From the NCBI RefSeq assembly GCF_003148775.1, contig NZ_QGGW01000002.1:248001-312000 (forward strand): a DNA stretch of 64,000 nucleotides. The letters run 5' to 3'. A program made the translations under genes and the position numbers. The number at the start of each line of letters is the position of its first letter. Position 1 is the first letter of the stretch. A model generated the notes under the pieces. That model made no database searches and was not told the origin of the DNA. It worked only from the letters and a program-made list of their open reading frames with translations. Shown piece after piece: positions 18,353-28,147 of the stretch. This stretch comes from Roseicyclus mahoneyensis (GTDB taxonomy: Bacteria; Pseudomonadota; Alphaproteobacteria; Rhodobacterales; Rhodobacteraceae).

Positions 18353-18362
18353 CGGGAGCGCG

Positions 18363-18391
18363 GTTGCGAGCCGCGCACCCGCCCTCCATAT
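18363..18391 (+). promoter_or_regulatory. Heat-shock (sigma-32) type promoter for hslV
   Basis: GTTGCGA (18363-18369) and CTCCATAT (18384-18391) are separated by 14 nt. The -10 differs from the RpoH consensus CCCCATNT at one base; the -35 is weak (four of seven of CTTGAAA). It lies 25 nt upstream of hslV, a classic heat-shock gene. Confidence 0.45.
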
Positions 18392-18416
18392 AGGTCCGAA
18401 AGCATGCGGAGGCCCC

Positions 18417-18974
18417 ATGGCAGACAGCGATTTCCCCGGCTGGCACGGCACCACGATCATCGGCGTCCGCAAGGGCGGTCAGGTGGTCGTCGCGGGTGAC
18501 GGGCAGGTCAGCCTTGGCCAGACCGTGATCAAGGGCAGCGCGCGCAAGGTGCGCAGGCTCTCGCCCGGCGGCTATGACGTGGTCGCGGGCTTTGCCGGAT
18601 CGACAGCTGATGCCTTCACCTTGCTGGAACGGCTGGAGAAAAAGCTGGAAGCGACGCCGGGCCAGTTGCAGCGCGCAAGCGTGGAACTGGCCAAGGATTG
18701 GCGCACCGACAAATACCTCCAAAAGCTGGAGGCGATGCTGATCGTCACCGACGGGGCCGAGCTTTACATCATCACGGGTGCTGGCGACGTGCTGGAACCC
18801 GAACATGACGTGGCCGCCATCGGGTCGGGCGGCAACTACGCGCTCGCCGCCGCGCGAGCGATGATGGACACCGACAAGGACGCCGAGACCATCGCGCGCG
18901 CCGCCATGGCGATTGCGGCCGACATCTGTGTCTACACCAACGGCAGGTTGACGGTGGAACGGATCGCCAGATGA
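18417..18974 (+). CDS. hslV: HslV, proteasome-like peptidase of the HslUV (ClpQY) protease
   Basis: HslV (185 residues) is the Ntn-hydrolase peptidase ring of a cytoplasmic ATP-dependent protease. The mature N-terminal nucleophile is the Thr of GTTIIGV (residue 12 after an 11-residue propeptide), and the GDGQVSLGQ and [13 protein letters not shown] segments are typical. GGAGG precedes the ATG. Its stop overlaps the start of a membrane-protein gene that separates it from hslU, with 4-nt overlaps on both sides, so the three are probably one heat-inducible operon. Confidence 0.96.
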   Translation: MADSDFPGWHGTTIIGVRKGGQVVVAGDGQVSLGQTVIKGSARKVRRLSPGGYDVVAGFAGSTADAFTLLERLEKKLEATPGQLQRASVELAKDWRTDKYLQKLEAMLIVTDGAELYIITGAGDVLEPEHDVAAIGSGGNYALAAARAMMDTDKDAETIARAAMAIAADICVYTNGRLTVERIAR

Positions 18975-20050
18975 CCGGCTTGACCCGCGACGATATCCGC
19001 GCGGCCGTGACCGCGGGCGTGATGACCGAGGCGCAGGCGGCTGCGTTGGTGGTCTTGTCCGAACACCGCTCCGGGGTCCGGAAACATATCGACGGGCTGG
19101 ACGAGCCGTTCGAGTTGTTCAAGGGATTCAACGAGATCTTTATCGTGGTCGGCCTGACCATCCTCTATCTCGGCTATGCCGGGGTTACGGGGATGACCCT
19201 GCTGGGCACGACACAGGGCTATATCCTCGGCATTGTCTATGCCGTCGTCGGCATGGGCGCCGTGATCGGGCTGGCCCGGTATTTCACGCTCAAACGGCGC
19301 ATGGTCGCGCCGTCCATCGCGCTGTCGGTGATGTCCGGCCTGCTGGCGGGTCAGTTCGGGTTCGCCTTCGCCGCCATGCTCGACATGAACACGCCCGGAG
19401 CCCTGACCACGGCGGCAGCCATCGTGGCGGTGCTGCTGTCGGTATACTACCTCATGTTCCGCGTGCCCTTCACCGTTGCGCTGATTGCGCTGGCGGTCTT
19501 TGCCACCGCCTTTGGCCTCGCCACGCTGGGGGGATCTTTCCCCGACAGCCTGCGCGATATCTTTTTGCTCAGCGCGGGTGGCCCCTTTGCCGTTCTGACC
19601 ATCGTTCTGGGTCTGATCGGCCTGATCATCGCACTTGGCTTCGACATGTCGGACCCGCACCGGGTGACACGGCGGGCGGCCTCGGGGTTCTGGCTGCATG
19701 TGATCGCGGCGCCTGCCATCGTGAACACGGTTGCGCTGACGTTGTTCGATGCGGGCGGGATCGGCGGGCAGCTGCTGCTGGCCGGGTTTCTGGCCTTGAT
19801 GGCGCTGTTTGCCGTGGTGATCGACCGGCGGTCGTTCCTTGTGGCCGGGGTCGGCTATGTCGTGGCGCTGGCCATCACGGTGGCCGAAGGGCAGGCGTTT
19901 TTCATCATCTTGATACTGGGCGCGGGCCTCGTGTTGCTCGGCGCGCAATGGGAGGCGCTCAGGCGCGGCGTCATGCGCGCCCTGCCCCGGTTTCCCGGCA
20001 AGGACCGCTTGCCGCCTTATGACCTCATGACACGGGAGTCCCCGCTGTGA
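18971..20050 (+). CDS. Polytopic membrane protein of unknown function between hslV and hslU
   Basis: This 359-residue protein has a soluble N-terminal segment of about 50 residues (it starts [21 protein letters not shown]) followed by roughly ten predicted membrane helices, starting near 55-72 and ending near 320-335, then a short basic tail. The N-terminus vaguely resembles DUF2157-type membrane proteins, where a helical EQ-containing domain precedes the helices; this is only an impression. The ATG overlaps the hslV stop, and its stop overlaps the hslU GTG, so it should be co-translated with the protease. I do not recognise a function. Confidence 0.85.
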   Translation: MTGLTRDDIRAAVTAGVMTEAQAAALVVLSEHRSGVRKHIDGLDEPFELFKGFNEIFIVVGLTILYLGYAGVTGMTLLGTTQGYILGIVYAVVGMGAVIGLARYFTLKRRMVAPSIALSVMSGLLAGQFGFAFAAMLDMNTPGALTTAAAIVAVLLSVYYLMFRVPFTVALIALAVFATAFGLATLGGSFPDSLRDIFLLSAGGPFAVLTIVLGLIGLIIALGFDMSDPHRVTRRAASGFWLHVIAAPAIVNTVALTLFDAGGIGGQLLLAGFLALMALFAVVIDRRSFLVAGVGYVVALAITVAEGQAFFIILILGAGLVLLGAQWEALRRGVMRALPRFPGKDRLPPYDLMTRESPL

Positions 20051-21357
20051 CCGACCTTACCCCGCGCGAGATCGTCTCGGAGCTTGATCGCTTCATCATT
20101 GGGCAAAAGGACGCCAAACGCGCCGTCGCGGTGGCGCTGCGCAATCGCTGGCGGCGCAAGCAACTGGGCGATGACCTGCGCGAAGAGGTGTACCCCAAGA
20201 ATATCTTGATGATCGGGCCGACCGGCGTGGGCAAGACCGAGATTTCGCGCCGTCTCGCAAAACTCGCCCGTGCGCCCTTCATCAAGGTCGAGGCCACGAA
20301 ATATACCGAAGTGGGCTATGTCGGTCGTGACGTGGAACAGATCATCCGCGATCTGGTCGATGCAGCCCAGGTCATGGTGCGCGACCTGATGCGCGATGAC
20401 GTCAAGGCCAAGGCTCATGCCGCCGCCGAGGACCGCGTGATCGAGGCGCTGGCCGGCAAGGACGCCCGCGACCAGACCCGCGAGATGTTCCGCCGCAAGC
20501 TGCGCGCGGGCGAGTTGGACGACACCATGATCGAACTCGAGATCGCCGATACCTCGAACCCGATGCAGGGTTTCGAGATCCCTGGTCAGCCGCCGGGCAT
20601 GGGCGGGGGGATGATGAACCTTGGCGATATCTTCGGCAAAGCTTTCGGGCAGCGGATGGTGCGCAAACGGCTGAGCGTGGCGGCCAGCTACGACTTGCTG
20701 ATCCATGAGGAGGCCGACAATCTTCTCGATGACGAGACGGTGAAAAAGGCCGCGCTTGAGGCAGTGGAGCAAAGCGGGATCGTCTTCATCGACGAGATCG
20801 ACAAGGTGGCGACACGGCAAGACGTGCGGGGCGGCGATGTCAGCCGCGAAGGCGTGCAGCGCGACCTGCTACCCTTGATCGAGGGCACAACCGTTTCGAC
20901 CAAGCTTGGGCCGGTGAAAACGGATCATATCCTCTTCATCGCGAGCGGTGCCTTTCACATCGCCAAGCCCTCGGACCTGTTGCCGGAACTGCAAGGCCGT
21001 CTGCCGATCCGGGTGACGCTGCGCCCGCTGACCGAGGGGGATTTCGTGCGGATCCTGACCGAGACGGACAACGCGCTGACCCGGCAATATACGGCGCTGA
21101 TGGCGACCGAGGAGGTCACCGTGAGTTTCACCGAGGACGGCATCGCGGCACTGGCCAAGATCGCGGCCGAGGTGAATGAAAGCGTCGAGAACATCGGCGC
21201 GCGCAGGCTTTACACCGTGATGGAGCGCGTGTTCGAAGAGCTGAGCTTTACCGCGCCCGATAGGGGGGGGGAGGCTGTGGTGGTCGATGCCGCATTTGTC
21301 GAGGCGAACCTCGGCGAGTTGACGCGCAGCGCTGATCTGAGCCGTTACGTTTTGTGA
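20047..21357 (+). CDS. hslU: HslU, AAA+ ATPase of the HslUV protease
   Basis: HslU (436 residues) unfolds substrates and feeds them to HslV. Walker A GPTGVGKT is at 57-64, Walker B is in VFIDEIDK, and the C-terminal AAA+ region ends in DLSRYVL, the tail that docks into HslV. The I-domain is shorter and Met/Gly-rich around [14 protein letters not shown], as in other alphaproteobacteria. The start is GTG at 20047, overlapping the previous stop (GTGA). Confidence 0.96.
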   Translation: MTDLTPREIVSELDRFIIGQKDAKRAVAVALRNRWRRKQLGDDLREEVYPKNILMIGPTGVGKTEISRRLAKLARAPFIKVEATKYTEVGYVGRDVEQIIRDLVDAAQVMVRDLMRDDVKAKAHAAAEDRVIEALAGKDARDQTREMFRRKLRAGELDDTMIELEIADTSNPMQGFEIPGQPPGMGGGMMNLGDIFGKAFGQRMVRKRLSVAASYDLLIHEEADNLLDDETVKKAALEAVEQSGIVFIDEIDKVATRQDVRGGDVSREGVQRDLLPLIEGTTVSTKLGPVKTDHILFIASGAFHIAKPSDLLPELQGRLPIRVTLRPLTEGDFVRILTETDNALTRQYTALMATEEVTVSFTEDGIAALAKIAAEVNESVENIGARRLYTVMERVFEELSFTAPDRGGEAVVVDAAFVEANLGELTRSADLSRYVL

Positions 21358-21379
21358 CGGATCACGCTATGCACGGCAC

Positions 21380-22513
21380 ATGATGCGCAGCGCCGCCTTT
21401 CGTCCGATTGCCCTTGCGATCTTTTGCCTTGTCCTGGCGGGATGCGCCGGTCGGGCGATGATCGCTTTGGTGCCCGGCGCGGCCGGGGTCGGTACCAGCG
21501 AGCCCGTTCTGGTAGCCAGCACGCGCGTGTTTGAGAATGGCGATTGGGGCAATGACAGGCTTGAAGGGCTGAGTTTCGTCAGCTTCGATGTCAGTATTCC
21601 CCCCGAGCGCGAACTTGGCGCGGTGGAACCGGTGCGCGCCCGCAGCCGGGCTACCCCCGATCCGATGACGGAATTCATGGTCACACGCGCCGAGGCCCTG
21701 GCAGGGCCCTCGGACTTTGGAGCAGAACTGCGACGCGAACTGGCTCAGCGCCCCGCCGATCAGCGCGAGGTGATGGTTTTTGTCCATGGCTTCAACAATA
21801 CCTTCGCCGATGGGCTGTATCGCACGGCGCAGATCCGGCATGATTTCAACATTCCCGGCGTGGCCGTGCATTTCGCTTGGCCCAGCGCCGGAAACGCGCT
21901 GGGCTATGCCTTTGACCGCGATAGCGCACTTTTTGCCCGAGACGGGCTGGAGACGCTTTTGCGCGAGATCGTGGCAGCCGGTTCCAACCGGATTGTTCTG
22001 GTCGCCCATTCTCTGGGGTCATCCGTCACGATGGAGGCACTGCGTCAACTGCGGATCGGTGGCCACACCGATGTGCTGAACCGGATATCTGGCGTTATCC
22101 TGATGTCGCCCGACATCGACATCGACCTGTTCCGCAGTCAGGCGATGCGCATCGACCCGCTACCGCAGCCCTTCGTCATTTTCACTTCGCAGCGCGACCG
22201 GGCGCTGCGCATCTCGGCCGCGATCACGGGGCAGCGGTCGCGGCTCGGCAATCTGGGCACGGTGGAGGATGTGGCCGATCTGGCAGTCACGCTCATCGAC
22301 ATCTCGGAATTCAGGGGCGGCGCGCGGGATGGGCTGAACCATTTCGCAGCCGCGACCTCACCCGCGATGATCCAGCTATTGCAACAGGTTGCCGCCGTGG
22401 ATCTGTCGCTGCAGGGCGAAGCGGCCCGAAACCTCGGGCTCTTGCCCGGAACTGTCCTGACGGTGCGCAACGCGACACAGGTGATCTTGCAACCGCTGTC
22501 TTTGGCGCCCTAG
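21380..22513 (+). CDS. Lipoprotein alpha/beta hydrolase (DUF900-like)
   Basis: This 377-residue protein has a lipoprotein signal peptide ending in the lipobox LAGC (near residue 21), so it is probably membrane-anchored in the periplasm. The hydrolase core shows an oxyanion strand VMVFVHGFNNTFADG and a nucleophile elbow VAHSLGSS, followed by the acidic segment SPDIDIDLF. This pattern matches the DUF900 esterase/lipase family. Substrate is unknown. ATG codons at 21380 and 21383 are both possible starts, and no strong ribosome site is seen. Its stop codon overlaps that of the convergent Smr gene at a CTAG. Confidence 0.8.
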   Translation: MMRSAAFRPIALAIFCLVLAGCAGRAMIALVPGAAGVGTSEPVLVASTRVFENGDWGNDRLEGLSFVSFDVSIPPERELGAVEPVRARSRATPDPMTEFMVTRAEALAGPSDFGAELRRELAQRPADQREVMVFVHGFNNTFADGLYRTAQIRHDFNIPGVAVHFAWPSAGNALGYAFDRDSALFARDGLETLLREIVAAGSNRIVLVAHSLGSSVTMEALRQLRIGGHTDVLNRISGVILMSPDIDIDLFRSQAMRIDPLPQPFVIFTSQRDRALRISAAITGQRSRLGNLGTVEDVADLAVTLIDISEFRGGARDGLNHFAAATSPAMIQLLQQVAAVDLSLQGEAARNLGLLPGTVLTVRNATQVILQPLSLAP

Positions 22514-23115
22514 CGCGGCTTTCGCAAATAGACGTAGTAGGCGCCGCCTCCGCCATGACGCTGGTGAGCCTCGCGAATATCAAGCACGATCGACCCAAGC
22601 GGTGGCGCATGGAGCCAGCCCGGCACCTGATGGCGCAAGATACCGCGCCGGATCGGGATCGGGTCGGGCGTCTCACGGTCTTTGCCCTTGCCGGTGATGA
22701 CCAGAACCAGCCGTTTGCCATCGTCATGTGCGTCAAGGATGAAGCGGATCAGCACCGGATGGGCCTGTGCGAGCGTCATACCATGAAGGTCGATGCGCCC
22801 CTCGGGTTTCAGCTTGCCGCGCTGCATCTTGCGAAAGGCGCCGTGGTCCATCCGCACCGGCGCATGGGCGATCCGCGCCGAAAGATCCTGCTCCGGGTGC
22901 GGCGGATGCGGCTTGTGTCCGGCGCGTTCCCCGATGCGAAACGCAGGCAACCTGTCGCGCGGTCCGACCAGATCGGGAATGCGTGTCTGCGGTGGGGGAT
23001 CAAGCGGCATCACAAGGCTGCGGGACGGGGCATCAAGCGGCGAGGCGGTCTGTTTGACCCGGTCCCACAACGCTTTGTCCTCGGCACTCAGGCCACGTTT
23101 GCCGCGTCGCGCCAT
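22510..23115 (-). CDS. Smr/MutS2-domain protein (possible endonuclease)
   Basis: This 201-residue protein has a C-terminal Smr domain. The signatures are IDLHGMTLAQAHPVL, the GKG loop in VITGKGKD and the late segment AHQRHGGGGAYYVYL. The N-terminal half is basic and low in structure. Smr proteins such as E. coli SmrA/SmrB cut nucleic acids, SmrB at collided ribosomes; which role applies here cannot be told from sequence. It is transcribed with a 3-nt gap after mltA and is convergent with the hydrolase gene. Confidence 0.88.
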   Translation of the reverse strand: MARRGKRGLSAEDKALWDRVKQTASPLDAPSRSLVMPLDPPPQTRIPDLVGPRDRLPAFRIGERAGHKPHPPHPEQDLSARIAHAPVRMDHGAFRKMQRGKLKPEGRIDLHGMTLAQAHPVLIRFILDAHDDGKRLVLVITGKGKDRETPDPIPIRRGILRHQVPGWLHAPPLGSIVLDIREAHQRHGGGGAYYVYLRKPR

Positions 23116-23118
23116 CGC

Positions 23119-24150
23119 TCAGGCGTCCGGAACGCGCTGATGGGCCAGTTCGATCGGCAAGAGTACCACCATCCGGCCGGGATCACGGATCGTTCCCGCG
23201 GCCTCGCCCGCAGCATCCCCAAAGCCAAAGAAGATATCTGCGCGCTGCGGGCCGAGGATCACGCCACCGGTGTCCTGGGCGATCATCAGCCGGTGCATGG
23301 GGCCGGCGCCGCCTTTCTCGATCCAGACAGGCGCGCCCAGCGGGGTAAACGCCGGGTCGACGGCGATGGAGCGCAGGGGTGTGATGGATCGGTTCATCGC
23401 ACCCAGAGGCCCGATGGAGGGGTCGGAAATCTGCACCTCGCGAAAGAAGATATAGGACGGGTTGTGATACAATAGCTCCTGCCCCTCGGACGGGTTGCGG
23501 CGGACCCAATTCTGGATCACCTGCGCCGAGACTTGATGCGGCTGGTAGACGCCTCGGCGCACAAGTTCTTGCCCGATCGAGCGGTAGGGGTGGCCATTGC
23601 GCCCACCATACCCCACCCGGATCACTGACCCATCGGGCAACCTGACCCGTCCAGAGCCTTGTATTTGCAAGAAAAAAAGCTCAACCGGGTCATCGACCCA
23701 TACGATTTCCAGGCCGCGCCCTTCCAGCAGGCGGCCTTCTTCGATTTCGCGGCGGCTGCGCCAGACGCCTGATTGCGCCTCGGGCGGGGTCCGGTAAAGC
23801 GGGTAGCGGTAGACACCGGTCCGACGCAGCGAGCCGTTCAGTTCCGGCTCGTAATAGCCCGTGAACAAGGCCAAGTTGTCGCCGCCGATCAGGACCGGGC
23901 GAAAGAAAAGCTCGAAAAACGTCCGTGCGTCAGGTGCGGTGTCGGCGATGGCGCAAAGCGCCTGCCAATCATCACCTTCCATGTCGGCGCAAGTGTTTCG
24001 AAAGACCGCAAGGGCAGCGCTGTGGTCATCGTCGGACCAGCCGTGGAGATCGGAAAACGATAGAAGGGTGACGGGTTCGTCAGACACGGCAGGCCCGGCC
24101 CAGCTCAGTGCGGCCAGACAAAGGCCAAGGATCGCGCCCCGCCCATCCAT
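23119..24150 (-). CDS. mltA: Membrane-bound lytic murein transglycosylase A
   Basis: MltA (343 residues) cleaves peptidoglycan glycan strands. It has an N-terminal Sec signal peptide ending near AVSDE, a large MltA domain (segment LFTGYYEPELNGS near 110), and a C-terminal 3D domain with the Asp-containing segments AQDTGGVI and ADIFFGFG. There is no lipobox, so in contrast with E. coli MltA it may be soluble in the periplasm. It lies 3 nt downstream of the Tim44-like gene. Confidence 0.92.
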   Translation of the reverse strand: MDGRGAILGLCLAALSWAGPAVSDEPVTLLSFSDLHGWSDDDHSAALAVFRNTCADMEGDDWQALCAIADTAPDARTFFELFFRPVLIGGDNLALFTGYYEPELNGSLRRTGVYRYPLYRTPPEAQSGVWRSRREIEEGRLLEGRGLEIVWVDDPVELFFLQIQGSGRVRLPDGSVIRVGYGGRNGHPYRSIGQELVRRGVYQPHQVSAQVIQNWVRRNPSEGQELLYHNPSYIFFREVQISDPSIGPLGAMNRSITPLRSIAVDPAFTPLGAPVWIEKGGAGPMHRLMIAQDTGGVILGPQRADIFFGFGDAAGEAAGTIRDPGRMVVLLPIELAHQRVPDA

Positions 24151-24153
24151 GGC

Positions 24154-24813
24154 TCATCCGTCGGTAGCCACCAGTTCCCAATTCGGGTTGTCGGCGCCCA
24201 TATGGCGGGCGAAAGTCCAGACATCCCGCTGGCGCTTGATCTCGTTCGGATCGCCCTCGACCACCTCACCCGCGGCATTCTTGACCACCGACGTGAGTTC
24301 GCCCACGAAACGCACAGTCACTTCGCCCACACTGGTGGCGCGGTCGAAGCGGGCACTTTCCAGAACCAGTTCGCGGATGCCGATGAACGAGGCCATAATG
24401 GTAAGCCCCTGTTCTTCCCGCTGGCGGATCACCGTTTCGAAGGTCTCGAGCACATCGGCCGACAGGAAGGGCCGCAGATCGTCGACATCGCCATTCTCGA
24501 AGGCCATGAGGATCATCTCATAAGCACCACGGGCGCCTTGCAGGAATTCGGTGACGGTAAAGCCGGGCTCCGCCATCTTCATGGCCGCCAACGCCTTGGC
24601 ACTTTCGGTGCCGTCATCGACGTGATCGGTGATGTCGCGGTCGGGCCCGCCCTCGATCACCTCGAAATCACGGCGCGGATCCGGACGGGCGGCGGCGCGG
24701 ACCACGGGCGGTTTCTCGAACCCCTCCCGGGTTCCCAGAACGCTGCGCAGGCGCAAGATCAGGAAGATCGCGATGCCGGCCAGAACCAGCAGGGACAGAA
24801 GAGACGAATTCAT
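24154..24813 (-). CDS. Tim44/TimA-like domain protein with an N-terminal membrane anchor
   Basis: This 219-residue protein has one N-terminal hydrophobic helix (about 5-22), a low-complexity charged linker, and a C-terminal Tim44-like domain (about 95-219, with AFENGDVDDLRPFLSADV and the VTVRFVGEL strand). Bacterial Tim44-like proteins (TimA) are inner-membrane proteins of uncertain function found in alphaproteobacteria. The ATG at 24813 starts the membrane helix directly; the longer frame to 24996 would add 61 non-conserved residues reaching into fxsA. It is divergent from fxsA and is followed by mltA. Confidence 0.82.
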   Translation of the reverse strand: MNSSLLSLLVLAGIAIFLILRLRSVLGTREGFEKPPVVRAAARPDPRRDFEVIEGGPDRDITDHVDDGTESAKALAAMKMAEPGFTVTEFLQGARGAYEMILMAFENGDVDDLRPFLSADVLETFETVIRQREEQGLTIMASFIGIRELVLESARFDRATSVGEVTVRFVGELTSVVKNAAGEVVEGDPNEIKRQRDVWTFARHMGADNPNWELVATDG

Positions 24814-24940
24814 CGGAAATCCTCGCACGCGCGGACGGGGTTCTATTCGGGGTCGCAGGGCACATATGTAAGGCAGGGGTGCGGTCAAGTCCATGACCGA
24901 GGCCGCGCCAAACCGTCCGTATTCGAAAGGAGCCGTCGGC

Positions 24941-25414
24941 ATGTGGTTGTTTCTCGCGTTCCTCTTGGTGCCGCTGATCGAGATCGCGCTGTTCATTCAG
25001 GTCGGCGGCCTGATCGGGCTATGGCCGACGCTGGCCATCGTCGTGGTGACCGCGATTGCGGGCACGATGCTGGTGCGGTCCCAAGGCGCGCAAGCGCTGG
25101 ACCAGCTGCGCCGCAGCTTTGATACATTGAACGATCCGACCATCCCGCTGGCCCATGGCGCGATGATCCTGTTTTCCGGGGCGCTTTTGCTGACGCCGGG
25201 GTTCTTCACCGATGCAATGGGCTTTGCGCTGCTGGTTCCGGCGGTGCGCTCCGTTTTGCTGCGCCAGATTCGCAAACGGGTGACGGTGCAATCCTTCGGT
25301 CACAGACCGCCCCATCATGCCCCGACCCATGCCGACAACGTGATCGACACGACCTACACAGTTGAGGGCGACGACGCGCAGGCGCGCGGGCCCTCGGGTT
25401 GGACACAGCGATGA
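24941..25414 (+). CDS. fxsA: FxsA family membrane protein
   Basis: This 157-residue FxsA-family protein has an N-terminal hydrophobic region with the family pattern MWLFLAFLLVPLIEIALF, a second hydrophobic stretch, the conserved GAMILFSGALLLTPGFFTDA segment, and a polar C-terminal tail with His-rich PPHHAPTHA. In E. coli, FxsA modulates exclusion of phage T7 by the F plasmid; its normal role is unknown. The ATG at 24941 has AAGGAG about 8 nt upstream and matches where the family begins; an ATG at 24893 was rejected. Confidence 0.88.
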   Translation: MWLFLAFLLVPLIEIALFIQVGGLIGLWPTLAIVVVTAIAGTMLVRSQGAQALDQLRRSFDTLNDPTIPLAHGAMILFSGALLLTPGFFTDAMGFALLVPAVRSVLLRQIRKRVTVQSFGHRPPHHAPTHADNVIDTTYTVEGDDAQARGPSGWTQR

Positions 25415-25497
25415 AATCGGGGGACACATGCCATTGAGGCAGGCCGCCGGGGCTGATAGACCCCGGCCAACGTTTTCGATGAGCTTTGGAGAAACCG

Positions 25498-26010
25498 ATG
25501 TCAGAGACCAATGGCGGCGCAACACCCGTGCAACCCGAGGGCGCGGCGACACAGCCCGTCCTGCCCAAGATGCAGATCCTCGGCCAGTTCGTGCGCGACA
25601 TGTCGTTCGAGAATATTGCCGCACAGAAATCCGTGAATGCGCAGGTTCAGCCGGACATTCAGGTGCAGGTCGCGCTGGACGCGCGCAAGCGGGAGGCCGA
25701 TGACCAGTACGACGTCATCATGAAGCTGAAGATCGAAAGCAAGACACGGGAAGCAACGCCCCAAGCCATCTTTCTTATGGAGCTGGAATACGGCGGAATC
25801 TTCAAGATCGAGAATATCGCAGCTGAACAGATGCATCCGTTCCTGTTGATTGAATGCCCGCGGATGCTGTTTCCCTTCGTGCGACGCATCGTGTCGGACG
25901 TGACGCGCGATGGCGGTTATCCGCCGCTTAACCTCGATACGATCGATTTCCTGGCGCTCTATCGTCAGCAGCTGGCCCAGCGGGCAACCACCCGGAAGGC
26001 AGACGCCTGA
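25498..26010 (+). CDS. secB: Protein-export chaperone SecB
   Basis: SecB (170 residues) keeps preproteins unfolded and hands them to SecA. The conserved segments FVRDMSFENIAA near the start and ECPRMLFPFVRRIVSDVTRDGG in the C-terminal third are characteristic (the second is shown by its key Arg and Phe residues). The N-terminus is Gln/Pro-rich. GGAGAAACC precedes the ATG at 25498; the TTG at 25486 was rejected. It is convergent with dnaQ, with a 7-nt gap. Confidence 0.95.
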   Translation: MSETNGGATPVQPEGAATQPVLPKMQILGQFVRDMSFENIAAQKSVNAQVQPDIQVQVALDARKREADDQYDVIMKLKIESKTREATPQAIFLMELEYGGIFKIENIAAEQMHPFLLIECPRMLFPFVRRIVSDVTRDGGYPPLNLDTIDFLALYRQQLAQRATTRKADA

Positions 26011-26017
26011 GGCGCGG

Positions 26018-26722
26018 TCAGTCGAACCGCGACCAGATCGCACCGTCCCCCAGTTCGGCCACAAAGGCCGCGTGGGCGGCCCGGTCTTGATCGTTCAGAC
26101 GCGCGGGCAGAGGTATGGACCGGGGGCGGGGTCGCCACTCCGCTTGGCCGGACGACGCCGCGCCCGAACCATGCTGACCTTGTGGGGCCAGCGCGAAATC
26201 GGGCTGACGACCGCCCGTCAGTTCCAGATAGACCTCGGCCAGAATCTCCGAGTCCAGAAGCGCGCCGTGCAGGGTCCGGTTCGAATTATCGATGCCAAAG
26301 CGGCGGCACAGCGCATCCAATGATGCCGGTGATCCGGGAAACCGGCGGCGCGCGATGGCAAGCGTGTCGATGGCGCGGTCGGTCGGCAGGGTCGGAAACC
26401 CCACCCATTCCAGTTCCGCGTTCAGAAACCGCATGTCGAAGCTGGCGTTGTGTATCACCAGCGTGGCTTCGCCGATGAATTCCACAAAAGCCTGTGCGAT
26501 CTCGGCAAAGCGCGGCTTGTCGGCCAGAAACTCCTCGCCGATGCCGTGAACCGCGAAGGCCTCGGGCGGCATATCGCGGCCGGGGTTGATATATTGGTGA
26601 TAGGTCTTGCCGGTCGGGACCTGATTCCACAATTCGACCGCACCGATTTCCACGATCCGGTGCGCGGGCGTGTCGAACGGATCAAGACCTGTGGTTTCGG
26701 TATCAAGAACGATCTCACGCAT
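26018..26722 (-). CDS. dnaQ: DNA polymerase III epsilon subunit (3'-5' proofreading exonuclease)
   Basis: DnaQ (234 residues) is the proofreading subunit of the replicative polymerase. Exo I is LDTETTGLD (6-14), ExoII is [12 protein letters not shown], and ExoIII is in [17 protein letters not shown]. The length is normal for the alphaproteobacterial protein. Its start overlaps the end of coaE by 8 nt. It belongs to the maf-aroE-coaE-dnaQ block, which flanks the origin in alphaproteobacteria. Confidence 0.94.
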   Translation of the reverse strand: MREIVLDTETTGLDPFDTPAHRIVEIGAVELWNQVPTGKTYHQYINPGRDMPPEAFAVHGIGEEFLADKPRFAEIAQAFVEFIGEATLVIHNASFDMRFLNAELEWVGFPTLPTDRAIDTLAIARRRFPGSPASLDALCRRFGIDNSNRTLHGALLDSEILAEVYLELTGGRQPDFALAPQGQHGSGAASSGQAEWRPRPRSIPLPARLNDQDRAAHAAFVAELGDGAIWSRFD

Positions 26723-27314
26723 CCTGCGCGCCCCCTGACGTCAATCTTTCGACCAGTTCTGCCACGGAGGTGCGTGTCTGTTCTAGAGTGTTCGTCTCGA
26801 TCAGGTAATCCGCCCGACTGCGTTTTTCCGCATCGGGCACCTGCCGGGACAGAATCTGCCAATACAGATCCTCGGTCATGTCGGGACGCGCCATAACCCG
26901 CGCACGCTGAGTTTGCGGATCTGTGCTGACGACAAGGACAGCATCCACGGCCGCCTCGCCGCCAGTCTCGAACAGCAGCGGGATATCGAGCAAGATCAAA
27001 GGTGCCGCGGCATGTTCGGCGCAAAAGGCCCCCCGGTCCGCAGCCACCAGGGGGTGCACGATGGATTCGAGCCTTACAAGCAGGTCAGGGTCTTTCCGGA
27101 TCGCCGCGCGCAAACGGCCGCGGTCGATCATTCCGTCCTGCAGTGCATCAGGAACAAGCGCCGCCACCGGACCGACGGCCGCGCCACCGCGGGCGTAAAG
27201 TCGATGCACCGTCTCATCCGCATCCCAAACAGGAATGCCAAGACTGCGAAACATGTCCGCTGTGGTGCTTTTGCCCATCCCGATGGAACCGGTCAGGGCG
27301 AGGCGAAAACTCAT
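26715..27314 (-). CDS. coaE: Dephospho-CoA kinase
   Basis: CoaE (199 residues) phosphorylates dephospho-CoA in the last step of coenzyme A synthesis. The P-loop GSIGMGKST is near residues 9-17, followed by the substrate region [13 protein letters not shown] and the lid containing [12 protein letters not shown]. Its ATG overlaps the aroE stop by 4 nt and its end overlaps dnaQ, so aroE-coaE-dnaQ are translated from one message. Confidence 0.94.
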   Translation of the reverse strand: MSFRLALTGSIGMGKSTTADMFRSLGIPVWDADETVHRLYARGGAAVGPVAALVPDALQDGMIDRGRLRAAIRKDPDLLVRLESIVHPLVAADRGAFCAEHAAAPLILLDIPLLFETGGEAAVDAVLVVSTDPQTQRARVMARPDMTEDLYWQILSRQVPDAEKRSRADYLIETNTLEQTRTSVAELVERLTSGGAQDA

Positions 27315-28147
27315 GACCCGAGAACGGCTTTGCGCAGATCTTCGTCGACCAGCGGCGTGTAGCCAAACCAGCGCTCAAACCCCGGCACCGCCTGATGCAG
27401 CAGCATGCCCAGACCGTTGACAGTCTCGCATCCCGCCGCGCGTGCCTGACGCAAAAGGTCGGTTTCCAAAGGGGCATAGACGATATCGGTGACAACGGTC
27501 GGCGGCCTGAGGCGCGAGAGGTCGAGTTCGAGAGGCGGTTGGCCGGTCATGCCAAGCGAGGTGGTGTTCACGATCAGGGCAGCCTTGCCCACGAGAGCGC
27601 CCAAATGCGTCCAGTCCTGCGGAGCGACGCGCGCGCCGAATTGTTCCTTGAGGCCTTCCGCCCGCGCCCGTGTACGGTTCGCGACAAAGACCTGAGGCGC
27701 GCCGTCCGAGATCAGCGCCGACACGATTGCCTTGGCCGCGCCACCAGACCCAAGAACAAGCGCCGGGCCCGCTGCAGCCGTCCAACCGGGAAGGCTTTGG
27801 CGGATGTTCGACAAAAATCCCTGCCCATCGGTGTTGTCGGCCTGAATCCGACCATCGCCCAGAAAGGTAAGAGTGTTGGCCGCGCCGATCAGCGCCGCGC
27901 GGTCAGTGACATGCGAGGCGAGGGAAAGAACGTATTCCTTGTGAGGAATGGTCACGTTGACCCCAACGAAACCCATCTCAGGCAAAAGTCGCAGCGCGTC
28001 GGCTAGATTGGCGTGGTTGATGTGAAGGGGCACATAATGGCCCTTGAGATTGTAGCGCCGAAGCCAGTGGCCATGCAAGCGAGGCGACAATGAATGGCTG
28101 ATCGGGTCACCGATGACGCCGGCCAACGGGATGGTGGGGCGGATCAT
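27311..28147 (-). CDS. aroE: Shikimate dehydrogenase (NADP+)
   Basis: AroE (278 residues) reduces 3-dehydroshikimate in aromatic amino-acid synthesis. The shikimate-binding SHSLSPRLHG and NVTIPHKE segments (about 17-26 and 64-71) are in the N-terminal domain, with the catalytic Lys in PHKE. The NADP-binding VLGSGGAAKA and the NRTRARA loop follow in the Rossmann domain. Both ends overlap neighbours (maf and coaE) by 4 nt. Confidence 0.94.
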   Translation of the reverse strand: MIRPTIPLAGVIGDPISHSLSPRLHGHWLRRYNLKGHYVPLHINHANLADALRLLPEMGFVGVNVTIPHKEYVLSLASHVTDRAALIGAANTLTFLGDGRIQADNTDGQGFLSNIRQSLPGWTAAAGPALVLGSGGAAKAIVSALISDGAPQVFVANRTRARAEGLKEQFGARVAPQDWTHLGALVGKAALIVNTTSLGMTGQPPLELDLSRLRPPTVVTDIVYAPLETDLLRQARAAGCETVNGLGMLLHQAVPGFERWFGYTPLVDEDLRKAVLGS

